Source: Thalassia testudinum (taxonomy: Eukaryota > Streptophyta > Magnoliopsida > Alismatales > Hydrocharitaceae). From it: a stretch of DNA of 64,000 nt. Location of the stretch: positions 3,038,001-3,102,000 of the forward strand of contig JAZHRO010000062.1 of NCBI GenBank assembly GCA_037157565.1, written 5' to 3'. A program made the translations under genes and the position numbers. This document shows, piece after piece, positions 10,392 through 20,468 of this stretch; positions within the stretch are counted from its first letter, which is position 1, and each line of letters begins with the position of its first letter. The notes under the pieces are model-generated. The model saw nothing but the letters and a program-made list of their open reading frames with translations, was not told the DNA's origin and did no database searches.

Positions 10392-10834
10392 TGTTTGGAA
10401 GAAGTGGAGGGGTGAGAGAAGAATAGATGAGAGAATGGTGTGCGCACAACCAAGCAAACAAATCTAGGCCTTATAGCATTAGTAGGGGATCTCGAGCTAT
10501 ATGAGAGGTTTCTTTAGGAAGAATCAACATATTTTGCATGATTGGAATACAAGAAACTCCTACTACATGTAAGGTCTATCCAAAAATTGAAATAGCAAAT
10601 GAGCAGGATTTGTACATCGCATGGATTTGGGTTTAAGTACACCTATCAAAAACCCATACATATCTAGAAAATCGACAGATGAAATCTATAAAAACCAAGA
10701 ATAACCATAATACTCAATGACCTTATGTAGAAATATTTCAACCATCGATGGACACGGAAAGACTCACGTTAGACTAGACCAGCTCTTGGACTTTCTTCAA
10801 CAATAACCAAAGAATTACAATAGGAGAAACTCAA
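10392..10834. other. Non-coding flank of the decayed ORF
   Basis: AT-rich sequence upstream (minus sense) of the ORF at 8691-10391, interrupted by the solo LTR at 10840. It is probably leader sequence of the same reverse element. Nothing else was recognised. Confidence 0.4.
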
Positions 10835-10839
10835 CAAGT

Positions 10840-13543
10840 TGATGATGACATCATCATGAGCCATAACTAGCTTTAATTAGTCAGGATTAATTGACAAATG
10901 CTCCTACATAATCGCCTGAGAGTCGTAATTTCCTGTACATCCATTCTGAGAGTAAGACACTAAATTAGGGTTAATTCTACAGTTTTAACATCATATCATG
11001 AATGCAGAGTAACCATGGGGTTTACCAGGGGTTAATCCAAGGTCTAATGAGCATTAAAATCTAATAAGAGGGTCCACACAAATAGAAACAGGGTTTTACG
11101 TACTTCAAGAACTGATTCATAACCTAAAACCCTAATTTCAGACCTGCTTGAATTAATGAGGTTTTGATCAAGATTAAATTCATCTAAACCTTAAAAAATT
11201 CATAGAAAAATATTTCATGAGGTTTGTCATCCTTGATTTGACCTTTGGAACTTATTTTAACCTTAAATAGAGTCACAGACACAATTCTGCCTTAATTTGG
11301 ATTTCTATGCAAATTTTCTAGTAAAACTTGGTTAAAACTAAAATATGACTTCACCATTAGATTCCTTGGGTTCAAATTAGGTTTGTCCCAAAATTTGGGC
11401 CCAATCAGAGTTAATCTTGACCTAGTTTGCATTTTAGTCCAGTCAGACTCTTTCTCTCTCAATTAGCCCCTTAGCTTTTGAAATCCTTGCAAATAACCCC
11501 CAAAGTTCTTCATATTCTTCGCAGATCGGTCCTTGCCACTATTGGAGGTCAACCAACCTGCAGGAGGTATTTGACCACTCCTAATCTTACTCGAATCTTC
11601 ATCAAATCCCACCAAATTTGGTGGGATTGATGTTCACACCATGGAGAATTAATTGGGACCAATCTTGAATCTCAAATCGTATCTGATTGGCCGTGTGAAC
11701 CCACGAGATTAGTGTGTGCTTCTTGATTCTTAAACAAGCCAATTAGGTTTGTTTCCTATTTACAACTTGTTTAGAAGCTCTATAAAAGCCTCCTCATTAC
11801 AAAGTCCAACTCTTTAGCTTGGTTTGGCTGCACTTCCTCACCAAAATCTCTCCCTCCAGCATCCTTCGACCAGCTCTGGTGAGCTTCCTCCCCTATCTTC
11901 CTACGGCCTCCCAATGGCCAAATTAGGAGTGCCATGACCATCCTCTCATTCTTCCGCTCCTCGCCAGCCATAGTAGGAGCCTCCTTCCTCATCATCACTG
12001 CTGCCTTCCCTCAACGGAGAGTTCATCTTCTCCACGTCCGACCATCACATCGGCGTGGGATTCAGCTTCCTCTTCTCCCTGTAATTAGGTCAAACTTCTC
12101 CCTCTTCTCCTTTTAAATCTCCTTATCCCTTTCTTTTCCTAAATCGATCGACAACTCGCCCTTGACCCCTTCGTCTTCCTCACGCCTGGCCGAGGTCTGG
12201 CGAAGCCTCCTTAATGCCACACACCACCAAACTCCATGATACCACCTCTAGAAGCTCCGCCTCATCTTCACCATCAAAACCCTTCTACTTGTTCCAAGCT
12301 TCCTCCACCAAAAACACCCACTGAACTCAAGCTCCGCCGTGCACCTTCCCTGAGTTCGCTCGACCACCGCACGCTACCACACGCCACGCAAACATGATCA
12401 CCATCTTTGCCATCACTTGGCAATCCTCCTGAGCTATTCTAACGTGGCTGTGAGGCCTTATTTCTCATTTTAGGTGATCGGCATCCTCCACCATCGCCTT
12501 CCTTATCTCCAACGTTGTCCACCTCTCTTCGGCCGCCATACACCTTGCCACATCTTCTAATAGCTGTGGACGAAGATTGTGAAGCCCTCCAGTCCCTCAA
12601 TCGAAGACTCCAACCTCAGCAGTTGCGTCAATTAGGCAGCGTCACTTGCTGTGGCTTTGTGCAAAGAAAGCAGGGACACATAGTCCCACATCGGTGGTTG
12701 AGGAGCTCGCGACCACGTATAAGACGAAAAAGTGTTGTAGCTTCTCTGCCCAAGATCATGAGGGATCGAGTCCCTCCATGCACACCTGCTTACCCATTTA
12801 CTCGCCTACGCTCACACCTCGCTTGCGACTGCACGCTCGCAAGCCTGGTCCCTGTACATGCCTGATTACCTGGTTACTGTGCATGCCGATATACCCGATA
12901 AAGGTCGGCTTTGAGAGAGAAGAGAGGAGGGATTTGTGAGAGGAGGGGGTGGGTTTTGCTGTGTGATCCTCTGCCATGGCCCTCTGTTGAAGAAGAGAGC
13001 TCTCTCGACACTTAGCCTCTGAAAAAGGCCTGTGCTTGTGATTGTGCTTGAGAAAAGGAGGGGCTTTGAAGAAGAAGGCTTAGAGGAGAAATGCCTTGTG
13101 CCTTCTTTGAGGCACTATGTTATGTTTATGTCATCTGATCTAATTACTCTGAGCCCTGTGGAATAATTTAAGAACCTAAGTTTACATTGAATTCTGATTG
13201 AGGATTACTGTTGAATGATTGAATGCATGCTTAATTAAAGAGAATAAGTGGTGATTCAAATCACCATTGTTTTTGCTCTCTTTCCTTTTTGATTCCATGA
13301 TCTCTTGAGCTTTATTGAATTGCAATTTGACCATATTCATTCATTGCATATCTATTATTATGATCAATTTTATTATGCTCATCTATTTTAAATGAAGATT
13401 AATGTGTGAGTTCCACATGTGCTTCCTGTGATTGACCTCGGACTCCCTTTAGAATATGAGCTTATAAATTTAAATGTTTATTGTGAGATTTTTTCGATTA
13501 TACTACGTGCATATATTTAACACTTGACTAAACCCCATCAACA
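10840..13543 (+). mobile_element. Solo LTR (Y-like family), 2704 bp
   Basis: Begins TGATGATGACATC, ends CATCAACA, and is flanked by the perfect 5-bp duplication CAAGT (10835-10839 and 13544-13548). No PBS, PPT or internal domain belongs to it, so it is a solo LTR left by LTR-LTR recombination. It carries the family block in reverse complement (11347-11372), a TATA box TATAAAA at 11781-11787, a GC-richer centre and a purine-rich stretch after 12900. It is the inverted counterpart of 5585-7548. Small ORFs (12515-12939) are in LTR sequence and match nothing I know. Confidence 0.9.
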
Positions 13544-13548
13544 CAAGT

Positions 13549-14591
13549 CAAATAGTGACTTTTGAAAATCTAATTCTAAGTAAAACTAATCAAACAAGCA
13601 TTCAATTTCACTAACATATGTATCGTGCATACAAAGTATCATCTACAGCATAACTTTACATCATTTAACTTTTCCCATACAAAGTCATACTGATTTATAT
13701 AACCTTGATCAATTGCTAAAAGATAGAGTTCACCTTCAAAATGGAAACAAATCACACGGTAAGTAAACATACACATGAACTAATAGTGAACCAAGGGAGG
13801 TGATAGAAATAACTTAAATAGAATTTCCAAAGGAAAAGGCTTCTTTTTTGCAAAGTTACCTTGAACATGGTGCTGAAGTGATTAGTGAGGAAGAAAAACC
13901 CCAAAGGTTGCTGTCTCAATATTGGAGTATTCAAATGAATTTTCATCTATAGATAAGGGTAAACATGGGAAATGAATTTCATCCAAAAAAATAGATGGAT
14001 GTTTGTAAGGGTATATGCGTAAATATGGGATAGGCAGGGGTACACATGTTTTGTAATGTTTAAAGGGGCATATATGCAAAAAGCTCAAATATTTATTAGG
14101 TAAAACCATCTTCTTCTTTAGAGACCACCTTTGTTTTAGTGTGAAGTCACCTCTTTAAGGTGAGAATACCGAGTATAACATAAAGTTGAAGAGTTGATTC
14201 TAAAGCCAACAAATGAATTTTACGGAGGTTGACTCTTAAAAGGGGCAAGTTCAATAGCATACTATTTCCCCACTACAGTTGACAAGTTATGTTTTTTAAT
14301 GGCCATTCCTATAGTTATTTTTTTCAACTTAATTTTCCCTATTCCCAGTAATGCACAAAGAAATGATAACACTTGCAACAATTGTAATCCACATAAAGAT
14401 TTCTTTTTTTTTTTTATTGAAAGAGACCACAATAAAGAATGGTAATCTGGTCTAATCAAGTAAAGAATTTTAATATAATAGGATTGACTTATTTAAAGAA
14501 TACAAACACCTAATGAGAAAACTTCACCAATCATGATTGGAGTTCCTTTATTTCTAAAATGTATTGCAAGCTCTTGACGCTTTCTTGGAGT
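13549..14591. other. AT-rich stretch, no gene recognised
   Basis: Sequence between the solo LTR and element Y. It holds T and A runs (for example 14402-14416) and no credible ORF. The motif AATAGTGAACCAA near 13780 recurs as GAATAGTGAACCAAC near 63797, so part may be an old repeat. Across the Y insertion it would join the sequence starting at 47158. Confidence 0.4.
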
Positions 14592-14596
14592 TCAGC
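14592..14596. repeat. TSD of element Y, left copy (TCAGC)
   Basis: Identical to 47153-47157. It joins two LTR ends 32.6 kb apart that start and end with TG and CA. Confidence 0.85.
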
Positions 14597-17500
14597 TGTT
14601 AATGTGCTTTCATTGAGTTTAAAATATGCATTGTAGTATAGTCAACAAAAGTGAATTGACATTTAAATTTGTAATCTTGAATTTAAGTCCTAGGTTTTCT
14701 TAGGGAGCAAAATTATACGCAATTAAAATCACTAATCAAATGAATATAAAATGAGGCACAATAGCTTGATAAAAAATATATTAGGCAAATAGTAGCATTA
14801 TCAAGCTCAAAAAGAAATATAAGTGTTAAGGAAAAAAAAGTGATTTTTCAACTAAGCTAAAGCCTCAACACTTTGACAACCATCAGACGTCTTAAAGTGA
14901 GCACCAAACTCGGCTAAAGCCCGCACAAGCAGGCTCAATTGTGCATGCACTTCAAGGAAAAAATCGACCCCTTTCCTCTAGGCCCAATAATTCCTCCTCT
15001 CTCTCTTCTCTATCTAGTCATATCCTGTTCAGGCCTGGACCTGCTTGGGTGTGCGTGGGTGGGAGAGGGCACGTGTATGGGGCGTGAGGTTTATGGGGAC
15101 CCGACCCCCTGATTCTGAGCGATGGGTAGGGGTCGGGTTTCCTTATGAAGTGATGAGAGCCTCGTCATGAACCCTAACTAGCACAATTTAATCTAAATAA
15201 GTGTGAAGAAGCTCCTACAAAACCTAAAGAGAAGCTTAAATCAGAGAATTCTGAATTAAAGAATAAGACAAATCATAAGGGGTAAAACTGTAATTTTACC
15301 AATGCAGTGTGCAAACAGGGTAATTAAGGGTCTAAACACAGGTCAAATAAGCTTAATAAGAAAGAAAGTGGGATGATCTGATCTGAAAAGGGTTATAGTA
15401 ACTTTTGGGAATTAAATGACATCTTGTAACCCTAAAACAAATATGCTTTAATTCACGAGGTTTGAGGTAGGATAAAAATCAACTAAACCCTCTAAAAATC
15501 ATAGAAACATATTCCCTAGGGTCTAGAACCTTCAATTTGGCCTTTGCAACCTTTTTTGACCTAATTTGAGAACCATGCCCAATTTATCACTTAATTTGGG
15601 TTTTTACACAAATTGATCGGTCAAACATGGTCAAACCTAAAATTAAAATTCACCATTAAGTTCCTTAGGTTCAGATGAGGTTGGTATAAAAATTTGAGCC
15701 TTAGAGAAGACCATCTTGACCGACTTTACAAATTGGTCCTCCTGAATTACTTTTTGACCCTTATCTTTTGAAACCCTTTCAATTAGACCCCTATATTTCT
15801 CGTCGTTCTTTGCAGAACAGTCCTCCCTACCATTTCTGCGCAGTGCCATACCTCCGGAGACCTTGCACGGAGGATGGCGCCGCGCAGGGCATGGCAGCCA
15901 TTCTTAGGAACGAACGGGGGGTTCCCTGCATCGTCCTCTGTCGTAGGGACCCGCCCTTGCCACCTGCGGCTGCCCATGCCTCCCGTGCGAACGCACGAAA
16001 GGCATGGGTGTCCATTTTCGGCCATACTCCAGCGCGACCTCCACGCCGATTCCTCGCGCTTCTCCTCTCGCCAACGCCTTTATAAGGAGAGGCAGGTTCT
16101 GCCGTCTCCTTCAAGCTAGTTCTGGCCGAGAATACCCTCCTCTTTCATCTCCTCTCTCTCCGGTTAGATTACCCTAAGCTTCCAACTAACGATCCTCCTC
16201 CTCCTCGTCGCTCTGCTGCCATACCTGCAGCAGGGCCTACTTTGCCTCATCGTCCCATGCCAGGCTGCACCAACTGGCATCCTCAGATCTCTTCCTCGTT
16301 GCCGTCACTCCTCCCCTGGGCACCTTCGTCCTTAGCTTCGGCATGCACGCGCCGGGCGGTCTCCCTCTCCCCCTTCGTCAACTAAGTAGGTAGAAATCTT
16401 CTCCTTACTCCCCTCTCACTTTTCCCTTCTTGAATTAGTCTTTTAAGCCCCTCGACTGCCACGACCACCTTCGTCTGCTCCGCCTTCGGCCACCATCTCC
16501 GGCGAGATCACCCCACTTCCACATACCCTTCCACCCCTCACCGAAAATCTTAGAAGCTCCACCATCACTCCCTAATCAGTTTCCCCGTCTCCATTGACCG
16601 CCAACACCTCTTCAGACCACCTCCCAAACACACCCATTCGCACGCACGCAGAGTGCCCTAGGTGCACGGCTGCAGGCACTCTCGCACCTCGCCAACCCCC
16701 GCACCACACACGCTACACTCCGACGGACCTCCCTAGAACTTTTGACGTGGCCGCGGGGCCGCTTGCATGTTTCAGGTGTCACCCTCCTCTCCGCCATTGA
16801 TGCACAGGTGAAGCTGCTTCGCGAGCTGCTCCAGGCTGCAGTGCCCCAGGCCCCCAGGTCCAGCAGCTACGGAACACCCTCACGCACACACTCGGGCTCG
16901 CAATTGGGGATGAAGGCCTCTGCCGCTGCCCCAATTAGTCGAGCCTTCCTCCTGCGAGCGCCTGAAATCGGAGGTGGGATTTTAGTCCCACCTCGTAAGT
17001 GTGTGGCCTCACGCCCACACTTAAATTGTTTTTGTGCTATCGGCTTATCACCTACGAAAGCACACGGGGTGAGGTCCCTCACCTATTCACTCGCCTCGTC
17101 CGTGGCACTGCCCACGTGGATCTGGTGATCCGACCCGACACTCCTGTGCACTCCTCACGCACCACCCACGCTGGTGCTCTTGGACCTGGGCGCGCAACCC
17201 GACCAGATTACCCGGCTTTGGGGAGAGCTTTCCAAAGAGAGATCCAGAGAGAGAGAGAGACGCGGGGAAGGGGTAGGGGTAGGTTTTGCGCTGGCATTTG
17301 CGTGCGTGCGCAGGATAGAAGGAAGGAGCAAGCAAGGAAGAAGAAAGGCAGGAAAGGAGCTGAAGGAAAAGAAGAGGAGCCGCACTGTAGCAGCCACGCA
17401 GTTAAGCCATCTGAGCACTGAATCAGACGTCAGAGGGTTAGCAGCCAGAGCAGAGAAGAACCACAGCTGCTGAAGAATAAGAAGAAGATAGGAAGAAGAG

Positions 17501-19799
17501 AAAGAAAGAAGAAGGGTCAGAGCAGAAGAAAAGAAGGAAAAAGAAGAAGAAAGGAGAGAAGAAAATCAGAGAAAGACTTAGCAGCTGAAGAAGAAAAGAG
17601 AAGGCAGAAGCCTCTGCAGTCGCAAGGAAGAAGAAGACCCAAAAGAAAAGAAAAAGAAAATCAGAGATAAGAAAAGAGAAAGAGGAACCACAGAAGCAGA
17701 GAAGAAGAAGGAAGAAAGTCAGCTGAAGAAAGAGAAGAAGCCAATCACCCTTTCTTTCTCTCTCTCTCTTAATTTTTGTAAAACCTTATATTGTGAATTT
17801 ATAGGCTTCTAGAATTATAGTTTGCTCCCTGAGTTCGACCTTGGGAATCTTTATATTTTGAGTAATAAATCATATTAGACTGGTAACCATTCTTGTAATA
17901 TACTACAACGCATATAATAACACATCAACGACAAGAAAGCCGTCACCATGAAGGCAATCCTAAATTGTTATCCCACAATGTGGGACTAAAAGAGGCTCCC
18001 CTTGTCTTCGTTCTTCTTTGTTTTCACACTGTGGAGAGGTGGTTCCAATTGATTCACGATTGGCCGTTGGATCTCTAATCCAACGGCCTTGATGAGGTCC
18101 ACAGATGATTCCGTGTAGGGAGAAGATGCTCCCTTGTCCGTGAGTTGTCGGAGAAGAAGCTCAACCTCAGAGAAGAAAACCCAATTCCGTCATATACCTA
18201 CAATCATGAATACAACCTCTTGGCCCCAATCAATCACACAAGAAGGTCCAACATTACTTGTCGGACAAAAGCGTTAAGGAAATTGTGCGTGAGGGTGAGT
18301 AGATGTGTGCATTGGAGAAGCTTCAAAGAAGCTTCTCCGGTGGCTATGGTGAGTGGTGTGGGAGGCATTGTGAGGTGCAATTAACTTAGGAAAATGCTTT
18401 GTGGAGGTGTGGAGAAACTTTTTCCTAAGGTAATTAGGTGAGGATAACACAGAGGGGGTGGTTCGATGAAGGTGGTTGTGATGACAGTCGTTGGTATTGA
18501 AGAAGAGTTGGTAAACAGAGCTAAGAGGCTCCCTAAACCTAATTGGGAATGAGAGAAACAAAAGCCCTAACCTAATTTTTCTAAAGGACAACGAGGGAGG
18601 GGTTGTTGGTTTGGCTGTTGGTGAGGAAGAAGGAGAGGGAGGACTGGAGCTAGAGAAGACGAATTAAAGGCCCAAGCTTCGTGGGAAGCTCGGTGAACGT
18701 GTGTCAAAGAAAATCGCTCTGTCTATTGTATGTGGTAGAGGGTGAAGAATGGGGGAGGAAAGCTCTAGTGGTGCTTCCAAGCTTGCCTGTGTGAAAGAAG
18801 AAATAGGAGGAAATCGGTAAATGGGGCATGAGTTTAACTTAAGATTGCCACAACCTATATATAGAGGAGAATGCCTTCGCAATTGAGAAAAAACACGCAA
18901 GTTTGGCTTGCGATTTGTTCTAACTTTATCTCACGAACCTCAAGCTCACCATGTTCAATTTTGACCAAATTGGATCCCGAGAGGAGGTTCAATAGATTTA
19001 GTATGATGTGAGGATCAATCTCACCAAATTTGACGAGATTTGGTTGAGAATTTCTTAATCAAATCTTTGATTGAATTTGGATGATGATCGATTACTGCTG
19101 CTACACTTGCTGTGTTTGGCATGAAGAAGATGAAGTTGGGGCCCTGAAAGCAAGTGAAATTCGAAACTTAGGAGTAATTTTGTAATAAACAATGGCAAAT
19201 GAGTAAACTGTAAATTAGGTTAAGATGGACTCTGATTGGGCTCAAAATTTAGGGCTAAGTTAATTTGGACCCAAGGAATCTAATGATGACCTCAAATTTG
19301 GGTTTTGACATAGTTTAAATGGGTAATTTACACTATAGCCCAAAATGAAGCAATTTCCCACCTAGGTCTTTATTTTTGGTCAAAATGGGTTCCTTTGGTC
19401 AAAGTGAATGTTCCAAATCTCATAGAATATTTTTCAATGATTTTTAGTAGGTTTAGATTATATTTATTTCCACCAAAACTCATTCAATTGAAGTGAGGTT
19501 ATAATTAGGGTTTTTTTAATAAATTAATCCTTAATTCTTAGAAAATCCTGATTCAGTCAGTTCAGGCCCACTCTTTAGGTAATTAAGCTCATTTGTCCTT
19601 AGATTAAGCCCTGATTAATCTCATAGTTACTTTGCAATTGTGATTAGGTGTTAAAACAACAAAATTAACTTGTTTTTTCTTCTTCATCTCAAACCCAACT
19701 TATAACAGAATTATGATCTTCTGATGAATATTAAAGATCATTTATCACTGCAATTAGTCTAAATTAGGATAATTATCACCAATGATGGGGCTACCATCA
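14597..19799 (-). mobile_element. 3' LTR of element Y, interrupted by a solo LTR
   Basis: Runs from 19799 (minus start TGATGGTAGCCCC) to 14597 (minus end ATTAACA), minus the insert 15151-17948 and one TSD copy: about 2.4 kb. It aligns with the 5' LTR 45106-47152 at both ends; that copy lacks about 370 bases corresponding to roughly 17970-18345 here. TATATATA at 18856-18863 is the promoter candidate, with its equivalent at 46211-46219. A CAGACGTCT site occurs at about 14884. It includes the family block at 19269-19290. Confidence 0.85.
15151..17948 (+). mobile_element. Solo LTR inside the 3' LTR of Y, 2798 bp
   Basis: Starts TGATGAGAGCC, ends GTCACCA, and has a perfect TSD TGAAG (15146-15150 and 17949-17953). 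The 5' LTR of Y is continuous across the corresponding position, which proves the insertion. It is the most complete copy of the family in the window: family block in reverse complement at 15649-15670, TATA-like TATAAGG at 16081, GC-rich centre (15830-17200), an AGAGAGAG run, and a purine-rich tract 17300-17750 with one AATCAGACGTCAG site near 17420. Overlapping GC-rich ORFs on both strands (15768-17421) look like composition artefacts. Confidence 0.92.
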
Positions 19800-20468
19800 T
19801 ACCCTCATTCCTAGCTTTTGCTAGTCCCTAGCAAAATCCTATGGAACAGACCAGAGCTCTAGACCGGATTTTAACCGTCAGGATGCCTACTTTTGCCACT
19901 TCTCTAGAAATTAGATTAAAATACCAACTCTAGGACTAGAGGTACTCAAGTACCAGCTAAGATATGGACATAACTAGCCTCAGCCTTGGGTCTACAAGAA
20001 AGGTTTTTAAAGCCCTAGAATTTTCCTAGAGGTTCCTTGACACCAGTGGTTAAAGCACCCGTGTGTTTGTGCAGCAAGGTCCAGGTTCAACTTACCAGTG
20101 TATTTTTCAAATGAGAGAGAGATATTTTTGAGATTTTTCTCTTTCTTGTAATTTTTTGTAATTCCCCTAAATCCAACATCGGATTGCCCTCAACATGATC
20201 TATATCAGATTCATTGTCCCCATTATCAATTCTCGAAGAGTCCCTTGTAATCAATGCTTCGAGATAGCAATGCCCATGGCAACCCCTAGAACCCTAACAT
20301 TTGACACTTCATGATAGTGCCACCCATGGCATTCTGTAGCTAAATCCAGGCCTTAGTAATCAACATTTCTGAATAATGCCGCCCATGGCACCTGAACAGC
20401 ATAAGGCGCTTACATGCCCCCGGTAGGATATTTAGATATCCTAGGAGACAAGCACCGAGGAGACGATA
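19800..20468 (-). other. PPT and 3' untranslated region of element Y
   Basis: Minus strand next to the LTR reads AGCTAGGAATGAGGGTA, a purine-rich primer tract, preceded by TAGGGACTAGCAAA as in two other elements here. The rest is non-coding. It contains three spaced copies of a short ATGCCATGGGC-type box (around 20270, 20325 and 20385, read on minus) and a SINE-like segment. Confidence 0.6.
20034..20165 (+). mobile_element. Possible tRNA-derived SINE
   Basis: An A-box-like segment ending CCAGTGGTTAAAGCA (20043-20057) is followed about 35 bases later by a B-box-like CAGGTTCAACTT (20092-20103). The tail is T-rich with TTGTAATTTTTTGTAA (20147-20162). Order, spacing and size fit plant SINEs. The B box deviates from GGTTCGANNCC, no flanking duplication was found, and the family is not one I can name. 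Confidence 0.35.

Noticed and set aside
5585..13543. Large inverted repeat (5585-7548 against 10840-13543) as a foldback transposon
   Set aside because: The right copy is a solo LTR with its own perfect TSD, so the inverted arrangement is two independent insertions of one family in opposite orientation.
15768..17421. Cluster of ORFs on both strands in GC-rich sequence
   Set aside because: The whole interval is inside a solo LTR with a perfect TSD. The ORFs change frame between copies and show no conserved protein.
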